From Flavobacterium hiemivividum (GTDB lineage: Bacteria; Bacteroidota; Bacteroidia; Flavobacteriales; Flavobacteriaceae), in contig NZ_SMFO01000001.1 in the NCBI RefSeq assembly GCF_004349145.1, positions 496,001 to 560,000 of the forward strand: a stretch of 64,000 nt of DNA, read 5' to 3'. The stretch's first letter is position 1; each line of letters begins with the position of its first letter. A program made the position numbers and the translations under genes. Shown here in pieces: positions 7,844 to 16,206 of the stretch. The notes beneath the pieces were generated by a model. The model made no database searches. It was not told the origin of the DNA and saw only the letters and a program-made list of their open reading frames with translations.

Positions 7844-9388
7844 GTGAATAAAGAATTAATCATTCGATCTAGTTCTGATTTTGTAGATTTTGCCTTATTA
7901 AAAGATGGAAAACTAATTGAATTACACAAGGAAGAAGAAAAAAGCAACTTTCAAGTAGGTGATATCTTTATCGCCAAAATAAGAAAACCAGTTGCCGGAC
8001 TTAACGCTGCTTTTGTAAATGTAGGCTTCGAAAAAGACGCCTTTTTACATTATCACGATTTAGGCCCTAACTTAACTTCCCAACTGAAATTCATAAAACT
8101 TGTAAGCGCAGGTAAAATAAAAGATTTCTCCCTAAAAAACTTTCAGTTTGATAAAGAGATAGACAAAGATGGCATCATTACAGATGTAATAAATGCAAAT
8201 CAGTCGATCTTAGTACAAGTTGTAAAAGAACCAATATCTACCAAAGGACCCAGAATTAGCGCTGAGCTTTCTCTTGCCGGAAGATTTATTGTTTTAGTTC
8301 CGTTTTCTGACCGTGTGTCTATTTCTCAAAAAATAGAAGACAAGAAAGAAAAAGACAGACTTAAAAAACTTGTACAATCCATCAAGCCAAAAGGATTTGG
8401 TGTTATTGTTCGCACAGTAGCCGAAGGCAAAAATACAGCCGAATTAGAAAAAGACATGCAGAACCTGCTTAGCAGATGGGATGCAATGTGTAAAAAATTA
8501 CCGACCGCTCATCATCCGTCAAAAATTTTAGGAGAACTCAACAGAGCTTCCTCTATTTTAAGAGACGTTTTTAATGATACTTTCACTAGTATACAAATTG
8601 ATGATGAAGAGTTGTACAACCAAACGAAGGATTATTTGCAAGAAATTGCACCTTCAAAACAATCAATAGTTAAGTTTTATCAATCAAATGATACGCCTAT
8701 TTTTGAGAAATACAACATAGAGAGACAAATCAAGACTTCATTCGGGAAAACAGTGTCCATGAGTAAAGGTGCTTATCTTATTATCGAACATACTGAAGCC
8801 TTACACGTCATTGACGTTAACAGCGGAAACCGTTCTAATAAGGCATCTAACCAGGAAGATACTGCCATGGAAGTTAACATGATTGCCGCCGCCGAGATCG
8901 CCAGACAATTGCGTCTACGTGATATGGGTGGTATTATCGTTATTGATTTTATCGACTTGTCTAATCCTGAAAACCGTAAAATATTGTTCGACTTCTTGAG
9001 AGAAGAAATGAGCGATGATAAAGCGAAACACAAGATCTTACCTCCTAGTAAATTTGGACTAGTTCAAATTACAAGACAAAGGGTAAGACCTGAAGTAAAC
9101 ATTAAAACTAGAGAAGAAGATCCAAACGATGTGAATGGCGAAATTGAAGCGCCAATCTTAATTATCGACAGAATCAATTCTGATTTAGAAAGAATTTTAA
9201 AAACTAACAAAGATGTTGTACTTAACGTACACCCCTTTGTAGCAGCATACCTTACAAAAGGTTTTCCATCATTACGTTCAAAATGGTATTTTGAACATAA
9301 AAAATGGGTAAAAATCATACCGCGTGACGCTTACACGTATTTAGAATATCATTTCTACGACAAAACGGGAAATGTTATAAAAGAATAA
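7844..9388 (+). CDS. rng: Ribonuclease E/G family protein (RNase G)
   Basis: 514-residue endoribonuclease for rRNA 5' maturation and mRNA decay. It has an S1 domain (about residues 38-130), an RNase H-like and 5'-sensor region, and the catalytic DNase I-like part with the metal-binding aspartates in VIDVNSGN (about residue 323) and VIDFIDLS (about 367). The region that carries the Zn-link CPxC motif in E. coli RNase E has no cysteine; the only cysteine of the protein is near residue 217. It lacks the long C-terminal scaffold of RNase E. The start is GTG at 7844, directly after the heptamer repeats. Confidence 0.94.
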   Translation: MNKELIIRSSSDFVDFALLKDGKLIELHKEEEKSNFQVGDIFIAKIRKPVAGLNAAFVNVGFEKDAFLHYHDLGPNLTSQLKFIKLVSAGKIKDFSLKNFQFDKEIDKDGIITDVINANQSILVQVVKEPISTKGPRISAELSLAGRFIVLVPFSDRVSISQKIEDKKEKDRLKKLVQSIKPKGFGVIVRTVAEGKNTAELEKDMQNLLSRWDAMCKKLPTAHHPSKILGELNRASSILRDVFNDTFTSIQIDDEELYNQTKDYLQEIAPSKQSIVKFYQSNDTPIFEKYNIERQIKTSFGKTVSMSKGAYLIIEHTEALHVIDVNSGNRSNKASNQEDTAMEVNMIAAAEIARQLRLRDMGGIIVIDFIDLSNPENRKILFDFLREEMSDDKAKHKILPPSKFGLVQITRQRVRPEVNIKTREEDPNDVNGEIEAPILIIDRINSDLERILKTNKDVVLNVHPFVAAYLTKGFPSLRSKWYFEHKKWVKIIPRDAYTYLEYHFYDKTGNVIKE

Positions 9389-9393
9389 ATCAG

Positions 9394-9424
9394 AAACTCC
9401 TCAAGAAATTGAGGAGTTTTTTTT
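9394..9424 (+). terminator. Intrinsic terminator of rng
   Basis: Eleven-bp stem AAACTCCTCAA (9394-9404) with TTGAGGAGTTT (9409-9419), a GAAA loop and a T tract immediately after. Confidence 0.9.
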
Positions 9425-9458
9425 TGGCTTTTTTTTCAGGGAAAAGTTCTATTTTTAT

Positions 9459-9542
9459 GGAGCTAATTCCTGCTGTACACTATATCTTTTCTTGTCTCAA
9501 AACAAAAGAGACAAGAAAAGGATGCCGCTCCCATCAGGGCTA
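9459..9542 (-). repeat. Flavobacterial hairpin repeat element, copy 1
   Basis: An 84-base element, read on the minus strand, beginning TAGCCCTGATGGGAGCGGCA and ending GCAGGAATTAGCTCC. Its core is a perfect 13-bp hairpin (9486-9498 with 9508-9520, 9-base loop). Outer segments can also pair: GGAGC 9459-9463 with GCTCC 9527-9531, and CCTG 9469-9472 with CAGG 9535-9538. These two pairings cross each other, so the fold would be a pseudoknot. A second copy lies at 19230-19308. It is non-coding, between rng and a small membrane-protein gene. Confidence 0.85.
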
Positions 9543-9556
9543 AAAAACATATCTAC

Positions 9557-9835
9557 ATGAAAAATAAAGGTTATATCATTATCGCGACTACAATTCTTTT
9601 GCTAATTCCCTTAACTGCGATGCAGTTTACAACCGAAGTAAATTGGACTCCGTTTGATTTTGTTGCAGCAGGAGTATTACTTCTTGGTGCTGGACTTCTG
9701 TGCGAGTTGACATTAAGAAAAATTCCTAAATCGAAATACCGAATTGCAATCTGCTTAAGCTTACTGATAATTCTCATTCTCATTTGGACAGAACTAGCAG
9801 TTGGTATTTTTGGATCACCCATTAGCGGTACCTAA
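9557..9835 (+). CDS. Small membrane protein of unknown function
   Basis: 92 residues with three hydrophobic segments (about 5-22, 34-50, 62-86). Notable features are the WTPFDFVAAGVLLLGAGLL stretch and the C-terminal LAVGIFGSP motif, which I recognise from uncharacterised small membrane proteins of Flavobacteria. No catalytic residues or known domain can be named. It follows the repeat element by 15 bases and is convergent with the deaminase gene, with only seven bases between the two stops. Confidence 0.75.
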   Translation: MKNKGYIIIATTILLLIPLTAMQFTTEVNWTPFDFVAAGVLLLGAGLLCELTLRKIPKSKYRIAICLSLLIILILIWTELAVGIFGSPISGT

Positions 9836-9842
9836 AAATCAG

Positions 9843-10286
9843 TTATTTTCGTTTCTCAGCAAAAAAACGTCGCATCAATTCTGAAGCTTCATGGGCCAAA
9901 ACACCTCTTTTCACAACCGTTTTTGGATGTAGTTGCGTACCCAATTTCTGGTAACCACGGTGCTCATCGCTTGCTCCAAAAACCATTTTCGATATCTGAC
10001 TCCAATACAAGGCGCCGGCACACATTTGGCAAGGTTCCAGTGTGACATAAAGCGCACAATCTTTTAAGTATTTTCCACCTAAATAATTAGCCGCAGCGGT
10101 AATCGCTTGCATTTCCGCATGAGCGGTAACGTCGTTTAACAATTCTGTTAGATTATGACTTCGTGCAATTACAGTGTTATTAACAACAATTATAGCTCCC
10201 ACAGGAATTTCGCCTTTTTCAAAAGCCATCTCAGCTTCTTGCAAAGCTTTCTTCATAAAATACTCGTCGGTAAAAGGGTTTATCAT
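9843..10286 (-). CDS. tadA: Nucleoside/tRNA adenosine deaminase (TadA-like)
   Basis: 147-residue cytidine-deaminase-fold enzyme. The zinc site is complete: H56-A-E58 in TAHAEMQA and the P-C86-x2-C89 in LEPCQMCAGA. Length and the AGALYWSQI sequence match TadA, which converts A34 of tRNA-Arg to inosine. Guanine-deaminase-like relatives share these motifs, so substrate assignment is probable and not certain. It is divergent from dxs. Confidence 0.85.
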   Translation of the reverse strand: MINPFTDEYFMKKALQEAEMAFEKGEIPVGAIIVVNNTVIARSHNLTELLNDVTAHAEMQAITAAANYLGGKYLKDCALYVTLEPCQMCAGALYWSQISKMVFGASDEHRGYQKLGTQLHPKTVVKRGVLAHEASELMRRFFAEKRK

Positions 10287-10373
10287 AGTATTTAACGTGA
10301 ATTTGCAAATTTTAAAATCTTGGTGGACCTTCTTTTTTTTTATGAATCTTTGCGAAACAACTTATTTTATCGA

Positions 10374-10405
10374 TTGTAAAAATACAATTTCAATTCGTAC
10401 ATTTG
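10374..10405 (+). promoter_or_regulatory. Promoter of dxs (TTG-N21-TACATTTG)
   Basis: TTG at 10374-10376 and TACATTTG at 10398-10405 with a 21-base spacer, an ideal Bacteroidetes promoter. Only four bases separate the -7 box from the dxs ATG at 10410, so the transcript should begin at or next to the start codon. Confidence 0.75.
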
Positions 10406-10409
10406 CTTT

Positions 10410-12191
10410 ATGCCTGAAAATATACTTTTAAACATCAATAATCCCAATGATTTACGTCAACTTGAGCAGACTCAGCTCCCTCAGCTAGCTCAAGAATTAC
10501 GCAATTTTATCATCGATGTGGTTTCTGTAAAAGAAGGACATCTCGGCGCTAGTTTAGGTGTTGTAGAACTAACTATTGCTTTACATTATGTTTTTAATAC
10601 GCCCGATGATTTATTGATTTGGGATGTAGGCCATCAGGCTTACGGACATAAAATTCTAACAGGAAGGAGAGACAATTTCCACACTAACAGACAATTAAAC
10701 GGCATATCTGGTTTCCCAAAAAGAAGCGAGAGTATATATGACACTTTTGGCGTGGGCCACTCCTCTACTTCTATTTCTGCTGCTTTGGGAATGGCAATTG
10801 CTTCGAATTTGAAAGGAGATTTTGACAAACAACACATTGCAGTTATTGGCGACGCCTCAATTGCTTCTGGAATGGCATTTGAAGGACTAAATCATGCCGG
10901 AGTCACTGACGCAAATTTACTAGTAATCTTAAACGACAACGCTATCGGTATTGACCCGAGTGTTGGCGCTTTGAAAAACTATCTCACAGCAGTAAAAACA
11001 GGGAAAAATCCGAGGCAAAATAATATGATCAAATCCTTAAATATCGACTACTCTGGTCCTATTGACGGACATGATATTTTTGCTGTAATCAAAGAACTCA
11101 AACGTTTACAAAAGATAAAAGGACCTAAATTCCTGCATGTTATTACCACAAAAGGGAAAGGCCTAAAACAAGCAGAAGAAGATCAAGTTAAATACCATGC
11201 GCCAGGAAAATTTGATGCTACTACTGGAGAAATCCATAAAAAACTAGAAGAAAACCTTCCTCCTAAATACCAAGATGTCTTTGGTTTAACCATATTAGAT
11301 CTAGCCCGAAAAAACAAAAAAATTATAGGAATTACTCCAGCTATGCCTTCAGGAAGTTCCTTAAAATTTATGATGGAAGCTTTGCCTGAGCGTGCATTTG
11401 ACGTTGGAATTGCAGAGCAGCATGCCGTTACCTTTGCTGCTGGAATGGCGACACAGGGAATGATGGTTTTTTGCAACATCTACTCCACTTTTTTACAAAG
11501 AGCCTATGACCAAGTAATTCACGATGTAGCCTTGCAAAACTTGCCTGTAATCTTTTGTTTAGACAGAGCCGGACTTGTGGGCGAAGACGGAGCAACACAT
11601 CACGGCGCTTTCGACTTGGCTTACCTGCGTTGTGTTCCCAATATGATCATATACTCGCCCCTGAATGAAATAGGGCTGCAAAACATACTTTACACCGCTC
11701 AATTAGGTTTAAACCACCCTATAGCTATCCGCTATCCACGTGGTCGAGGTGTACTTCCGGATTGGCAATCAAAATACTTTGGTAATTATGAAAAAATTGA
11801 AATAGGTCGAGCCAATTGCTTAAAACATGGCACTGAAATTGCGGTGTTGTCAAATGGTCCGATAGGTAAAAACGTTTCTTTGGCTATAACCAATATAAAC
11901 AATCCAAAAAATATCGCCCATTATGATTTTGCATTCGTAAAGCCCTTGGATGAAAAAAAATTACATTCTATTTCAAGCACCTTCAAAAAGATTATTACAA
12001 TCGAAGACGGAGCTACAAATGGAGGTTTTGGAAGTGCAATTCTAGAGTTTGCCGCTAGAAATAATTACAATGTAAAAATACAATTATTAGGCATTGTTGA
12101 TGAGTTCATAGAACATGGAACTGTTGAACAACAACAACAATATAACAATATAGACGTTAAAAGTTTAGAAATACTTTTTTCAATTGAATAA
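10410..12191 (+). CDS. dxs: 1-deoxy-D-xylulose-5-phosphate synthase
   Basis: 593-residue transketolase-like enzyme condensing pyruvate and glyceraldehyde 3-phosphate, the first step of the MEP isoprenoid pathway, which also feeds thiamine and pyridoxal synthesis. It has the thiamine-diphosphate region (GDASIASGMAFEGLNHAG, N-terminal domain), the Pyr domain (DRAGLVGEDGATHHGAFD) and a C-terminal transketolase domain. The N-terminus starts directly in the family alignment (NINNPNDLRQL), so the ATG only four bases after the promoter box is supported. A DUF3078 barrel gene follows after 39 bases. Confidence 0.96.
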   Translation: MPENILLNINNPNDLRQLEQTQLPQLAQELRNFIIDVVSVKEGHLGASLGVVELTIALHYVFNTPDDLLIWDVGHQAYGHKILTGRRDNFHTNRQLNGISGFPKRSESIYDTFGVGHSSTSISAALGMAIASNLKGDFDKQHIAVIGDASIASGMAFEGLNHAGVTDANLLVILNDNAIGIDPSVGALKNYLTAVKTGKNPRQNNMIKSLNIDYSGPIDGHDIFAVIKELKRLQKIKGPKFLHVITTKGKGLKQAEEDQVKYHAPGKFDATTGEIHKKLEENLPPKYQDVFGLTILDLARKNKKIIGITPAMPSGSSLKFMMEALPERAFDVGIAEQHAVTFAAGMATQGMMVFCNIYSTFLQRAYDQVIHDVALQNLPVIFCLDRAGLVGEDGATHHGAFDLAYLRCVPNMIIYSPLNEIGLQNILYTAQLGLNHPIAIRYPRGRGVLPDWQSKYFGNYEKIEIGRANCLKHGTEIAVLSNGPIGKNVSLAITNINNPKNIAHYDFAFVKPLDEKKLHSISSTFKKIITIEDGATNGGFGSAILEFAARNNYNVKIQLLGIVDEFIEHGTVEQQQQYNNIDVKSLEILFSIE

Positions 12192-12230
12192 TAATAATTA
12201 TTTTGCATCACTAAAAACTTTGAGCCTATA

Positions 12231-13199
12231 ATGAAATTATCTTCTTCGATCCTCCTACTTTTTATCCTACTTCTTTCTGTAAATATGAATTCCCAGAAAA
12301 TCATTACGACGATAGATGTCCCTAAGAAAATAGCACCAGATTCCATTTCTAATTGGGTTAAAAAAAACAGCATCGGTTTTGATATTTCGGAAATTGCTTT
12401 TGTCAATTGGAATGCTGGAGGAACCAGTTCTATTTCTGGACTTCTTAAAGGGAAGTTTAATCGTGTTTACACTACAGAAAACTACAATTGGACCAGTGAA
12501 CTGATTGTACGTTACGGCTTAAACAAACAAGATGGAATCGAGTTGAGAAAATCAGAGGATGTTTTTCAGCTTAACTCAGCTTTAGGATATCGACAAGACA
12601 AATCCTCCCACTGGTTCCATACCGCTAAATTTAATTTCGCTACCCAATTCACAGATGGTTATTCGTACCCTAATAAAGATATCGCCATTTCAAGAACTTT
12701 CGCGCCCGCTTATATCTTTCTAGGAATGGGAGCAGAATATGCATCAAAAGACAAACAAAGATTACTTTACTTGTCTCCTTTTACTGGCAAAACTACAATG
12801 GTTTTAGACCAACGATTAGCTGACAAAGGTTCTTTTGGTGTTAAAAAAGCCGTTTATGATGCAGACGGAAACTTAATCATTGAAGGAGAAAAGTTAAAAA
12901 TGGAACTTGGTTTTTTATTGACTGGTTTTTATAAAAAGGAAATCATGAAAAACGTCACTATGGAAAATCGACTGAGCATGTACTCAGACTATATAAATAG
13001 ATTTGGTAATATTGATATTGATTATGACATGTCTATTGAATTAAAGGTAAATGCTTATGTTAAAACTAATATAGGCGTCCGCGTCATCTATGACGATGAT
13101 ATTAAAGCCAAAGATAATATTGACGGAGAACAAGTCACTGTAGGTCCAAAAACACAATTAAAACAAGTTTTAGGTGTAGGACTCGTTTACAATTTCTAG
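12231..13199 (+). CDS. DUF3078 outer-membrane beta-barrel protein
   Basis: 322 residues with a signal peptide (about 1-21), alternating amphipathic strands and a terminal Phe (VYNF), typical of an outer-membrane barrel. The NWNAGGTSSISGLLKG segment is the hallmark of DUF3078. Function unknown. It lies 39 bases after dxs on the same strand and is probably co-transcribed; this pairing appears to be common gene order and gives no functional clue. Confidence 0.85.
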   Translation: MKLSSSILLLFILLLSVNMNSQKIITTIDVPKKIAPDSISNWVKKNSIGFDISEIAFVNWNAGGTSSISGLLKGKFNRVYTTENYNWTSELIVRYGLNKQDGIELRKSEDVFQLNSALGYRQDKSSHWFHTAKFNFATQFTDGYSYPNKDIAISRTFAPAYIFLGMGAEYASKDKQRLLYLSPFTGKTTMVLDQRLADKGSFGVKKAVYDADGNLIIEGEKLKMELGFLLTGFYKKEIMKNVTMENRLSMYSDYINRFGNIDIDYDMSIELKVNAYVKTNIGVRVIYDDDIKAKDNIDGEQVTVGPKTQLKQVLGVGLVYNF

Positions 13200-13204
13200 G
13201 TTAG

Positions 13205-14551
13205 TTAATCCTTTTTCTTGCCGTTGATTGTTTCAAATAACTCCAAGGCATTTCCGTCTGTTAGTAAAGAAACAAAATGACAGATATGCAGCAATCTTTC
13301 ATACAAATCTTCTTTTTCAAATTGGTGTTTCTCCGGTAGTAATTTTAGAATTAGATTGTCATAATTAGACGCATTTCCATTATATGTATTATCGTAAGCC
13401 GTAATAAATTTATCCAATAATGTTTGAATAATCTGATAGCCTACAATCTCTTTCTCGATTACTTCCCGACTCTGATAGATATTATTCACACTAATACTAA
13501 TGATATCATCCATTTGTGCTTTGTACTTACTTTTATCCGTTAAAGCAAAAGGAAATTTCCCATTTAAAATTGCTTCTTCATTTTCGATAAAAACTTTTAC
13601 CGCATCATTAATTAAACTGCCAATTGCCAAAGCACGTAAATAACTGATACGGTCTTCCTTTGTAGTTAACGTTTTATATTTTGAGCTATCAATGCTGTCT
13701 TTTACCAACTTAATTAGGTATTCCAAAGCAAAATCTTCCGAGACTAAACCAAGATTAATTCCGTCTTCAAAATCAATAATAGTATAGCAAATATCATCTG
13801 CAGCTTCTACTAAATAAGCAAGCGGATGCCTTTCAAAACCAATGTCGCTTCCGGATTTATTTGGGATTAATCCCATATCTTTTGCAGCTTCTTCAAAGAA
13901 CTTTTTGTCCGTTTGAAAGAAACCGTATTTTTTATCTGCTATGTTTTTAGTTGGTTTTTTAGGCAAGCTCTCTTTTGGGTACTTCATAAAAGCCCCAAGA
14001 GTAGCGTAAGAGATTCGAAGACCACCCTCAATTCCAGGTCGACTTGCTGTCAACACTGAAAATCCATTTGCATTTCCTTCAAAATCAATTAAATCCTGCC
14101 ATTGTTTTTTCGACAATTTATCTTGGTATTTTTTTCCCTTTCCAATAGAAAAATACTCACCAATCGCTTTTTCACCCGAATGTCCAAAAGGTGGATTCCC
14201 GATGTCGTGTGCGAGCGAAGCAGCTGCTACAATAGCACCAAAATCATTCATGTGAAAGCCATGCACTTCTTTTAAATGTGGATATTTCTCAATGATCTTT
14301 TTTCCAACTAAACGCCCTAGAGAACGCCCCACCACCGAAACTTCTAAACTGTGCGTTAATCGAGTATGCACAAAATCAGTTTTAGAAAGCGGAATTACCT
14401 GTGTTTTATCCTGTAAGCTTCTAAAGGCCGCAGAGAAAATAATACGATCATAATCTACTTCAAACCCCAAACGGGTATCGTCTTGTTCAATACGTAATCT
14501 TTTGCTTGTGTCGCCTTGGCGTTTTAGTGATAAAAGTTGTTCCCAGTTCAT
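13205..14551 (-). CDS. dgt: dGTP triphosphohydrolase (dGTPase)
   Basis: HD-domain dNTP triphosphohydrolase producing deoxynucleoside and triphosphate. Metal ligands visible are H67 (THSLEVS), the H115-D116 pair in SLAHDIGNPPFGHSGE and a downstream aspartate. I place the start at the ATG at 14551 (448 residues, MNWEQLLSLKRQGD). The upstream ATG at 14581 would add ten unconserved residues and sits too close to the TATCTTTG promoter box (14589-14596) to have any leader. It probably helps balance dNTP pools alongside the nrd genes in this window. Confidence 0.93.
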   Translation of the reverse strand: MNWEQLLSLKRQGDTSKRLRIEQDDTRLGFEVDYDRIIFSAAFRSLQDKTQVIPLSKTDFVHTRLTHSLEVSVVGRSLGRLVGKKIIEKYPHLKEVHGFHMNDFGAIVAAASLAHDIGNPPFGHSGEKAIGEYFSIGKGKKYQDKLSKKQWQDLIDFEGNANGFSVLTASRPGIEGGLRISYATLGAFMKYPKESLPKKPTKNIADKKYGFFQTDKKFFEEAAKDMGLIPNKSGSDIGFERHPLAYLVEAADDICYTIIDFEDGINLGLVSEDFALEYLIKLVKDSIDSSKYKTLTTKEDRISYLRALAIGSLINDAVKVFIENEEAILNGKFPFALTDKSKYKAQMDDIISISVNNIYQSREVIEKEIVGYQIIQTLLDKFITAYDNTYNGNASNYDNLILKLLPEKHQFEKEDLYERLLHICHFVSLLTDGNALELFETINGKKKD

Positions 14552-14588
14552 ACTGTATTTTTCGAATTTGAATAATTGCATTATTTTT

Positions 14589-14596
14589 CAAAGATA
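14589..14596 (-). promoter_or_regulatory. -7 box (TATCTTTG) of dgt
   Basis: Minus-strand TATCTTTG matches TAnnTTTG, 37 bases upstream of the ATG at 14551. This decides the start: the ATG at 14581 would fall at the transcription start. Confidence 0.6.
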
Positions 14597-14745
14597 AAGA
14601 AATAGCGATAACATAAAATAGCTTTCGCTTGATTTCTAAAACGATATATGAAAACAAAATTTGGAACGCAAAAACTAGTCTTTACATATCAAACATTATG
14701 AACTAACAAGTCAGTAGTTATTCTAAAGCAATGATCTTATTTTAT

Positions 14746-14753
14746 TACTTTTG
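14746..14753 (+). promoter_or_regulatory. -7 box (TACTTTTG) of the 244-residue membrane-anchored protein gene
   Basis: Exact TAnnTTTG match 28 bases upstream of the start codon at 14782. Confidence 0.55.
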
Positions 14754-14781
14754 ATAAAACTATCACAAAACAATTCAATTA

Positions 14782-15516
14782 ATGAAAAAGGTCCTCAAAA
14801 TAATTGTTTCAATTTTTCTTATTATAGTCATCACGCTGGCAGCATTTTTATATTACACTAGTAAACCACTACCGCAAGGAGAAAAAGGAATAAAAGCCGA
14901 AGCACTTACTGATAAAATCCAGGACGCTATTAATCAAAAAGCATGGGATTCTACCGCTGCAGTTGCTTTTACGTTCATGGGAAATCACCATTATCTTTGG
15001 GACAAAAAACGCAACTTAGTTCAAGTGCAATGGGGTGATAAAAAAGTAATTTATAACAATCAAACTTTCGAAGGCGTTGCTTATAAAAATGACAAAAAAC
15101 TAAACGATACTGATAAAACAGAAGCTATAAAAACAGCGAATGATTACTTTAATAATGATTCATTCTGGCTTATTGCTCCGTTCAAACTACGCGACGCCGG
15201 AACCACTCGAAGCATTGTCATGCAAGACAATCGAGAAGCCCTGATGGTTACTTACGCTTCTGGCGGCAGTACTCCTGGAGATTCGTATGTTTGGTTAGTG
15301 GATGAAAATTATATTCCAAAAGCATGGAGAATGTGGGTTAGCATTATTCCAGTAGGCGGCTTTGAAACCAGTTGGGAAGACTGGAAAACATTCCCAAACA
15401 ATCTAAAAATTGCTACAACTCATAAAGGCTTACTTGATGTGAAACTCACAAATGTAAAAACAGGACAATCCATTGAAGCGATTAATAATGATATAAATCC
15501 TTTTACAACGTTGTAA
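14782..15516 (+). CDS. Membrane-anchored protein of unknown function
   Basis: 244 residues with one N-terminal hydrophobic segment (about 5-25, likely an uncleaved anchor) and a periplasmic part rich in Trp and aromatic residues (WDKKRNLVQVQWGDKKV, SFWLIAPFKLRD). I cannot name the domain. The layout resembles periplasmic lipid- or ligand-binding beta-sandwich proteins, but that is weak. It stands alone with its own promoter box and terminator. Confidence 0.7.
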   Translation: MKKVLKIIVSIFLIIVITLAAFLYYTSKPLPQGEKGIKAEALTDKIQDAINQKAWDSTAAVAFTFMGNHHYLWDKKRNLVQVQWGDKKVIYNNQTFEGVAYKNDKKLNDTDKTEAIKTANDYFNNDSFWLIAPFKLRDAGTTRSIVMQDNREALMVTYASGGSTPGDSYVWLVDENYIPKAWRMWVSIIPVGGFETSWEDWKTFPNNLKIATTHKGLLDVKLTNVKTGQSIEAINNDINPFTTL

Positions 15517-15539
15517 TATTTACAGTAGAATACTAATTT

Positions 15540-15570
15540 AAAAGGAGACACATATTACCTCCTTTTTTTT
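15540..15570 (+). terminator. Intrinsic terminator between the 244-residue protein and lrp
   Basis: Eight-bp stem AAAAGGAG (15540-15547) with CTCCTTTT (15559-15566) and a run of eight T. Confidence 0.75.
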
Positions 15571-15590
15571 ATACCTTCTTTAGTCTGTTT

Positions 15591-16052
15591 CTAAAAATTC
15601 AAAGCCGTACTGTGTTTAATTTCGCCCATTACAAAAATCGTTTGGGTATTTCCTATGTTTTCAATAGTTGATAATTTATTCATTACGAAGTCCTGATAAC
15701 TAGCCATGTCTTTGACTAATATTTTCAACATAAAATCATAATCTCCAGCAATATTATAAGACTCAATGATTTCAGGAAGTGCCACAATGTCTTTCACAAA
15801 ATTGCTTCCTACGTTGCGAGCGTGCTCTTTTAAGCGCACGTTGCAAAAAACAATCATTCCTAAATTCATTTTTTCTTTATTTAGCAAAGCAACATATTTC
15901 ATAATGTAACCTTCTCTTTCCAATCTTTTTATACGTTCATAAACAGGAGTGGATGTCAAAAACAACTTGCTCGCCAAGTCTTTTATGTTAATATGTGCGT
16001 CTTCTTGAAGGTGCTTAAGGATTTGTATGTCGGTTGAATCTAAATTTTCCAT
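15591..16052 (-). CDS. Lrp/AsnC-family transcriptional regulator (divergent from metE)
   Basis: 153 residues: an N-terminal winged helix-turn-helix (about 5-60, with DIQILKHLQEDAHINIKDLA and STPVYERIKRLEREG) and a C-terminal RAM/ActR ligand domain (about 65-150). Members sense amino acids and bind palindromic sites as octamers. Its position, divergent from metE with an operator-like palindrome between them, makes control of methionine synthesis and of itself likely. The regulated gene is inferred; the family is certain. Confidence 0.93.
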   Translation of the reverse strand: MENLDSTDIQILKHLQEDAHINIKDLASKLFLTSTPVYERIKRLEREGYIMKYVALLNKEKMNLGMIVFCNVRLKEHARNVGSNFVKDIVALPEIIESYNIAGDYDFMLKILVKDMASYQDFVMNKLSTIENIGNTQTIFVMGEIKHSTALNF

Positions 16053-16155
16053 AGGATAAATTACTGTTAAAGTTATTTTTTAAAACACTGCGCAAAATAA
16101 AACTCTGTTTATCCACGTAAACGTAGTTATTATTACTTAATTAATTAACAAATTA

Positions 16156-16170
16156 TAGTATTAAATACTA
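16156..16170. promoter_or_regulatory. Lrp-type operator palindrome between lrp and metE
   Basis: TAGTATTAAATACTA is an inverted repeat with seven-base arms around a central A. It agrees with the E. coli Lrp consensus YAGHAWATTWTDCTR at 12 of 15 positions. It ends six bases before the metE -7 box, covering the -33 region, a position suited to repression or competition with RNA polymerase. Confidence 0.65.
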
Positions 16171-16176
16171 ACCAAA

Positions 16177-16184
16177 TAACTTTG
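16177..16184 (+). promoter_or_regulatory. -7 box (TAACTTTG) of metE
   Basis: Exact TAnnTTTG match 22 bases upstream of the metE ATG. No TTG -33 element is present; the palindrome at 16156-16170 occupies that region instead. Confidence 0.65.
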
Positions 16185-16206
16185 CCTAGAAATAAATACT
16201 AAAAAA

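Noticed and set aside
14551..14581. Upstream start of dgt at 14581
   Set aside because: The ten extra residues are unconserved and the ATG coincides with the predicted transcription start; the ATG at 14551 fits better.
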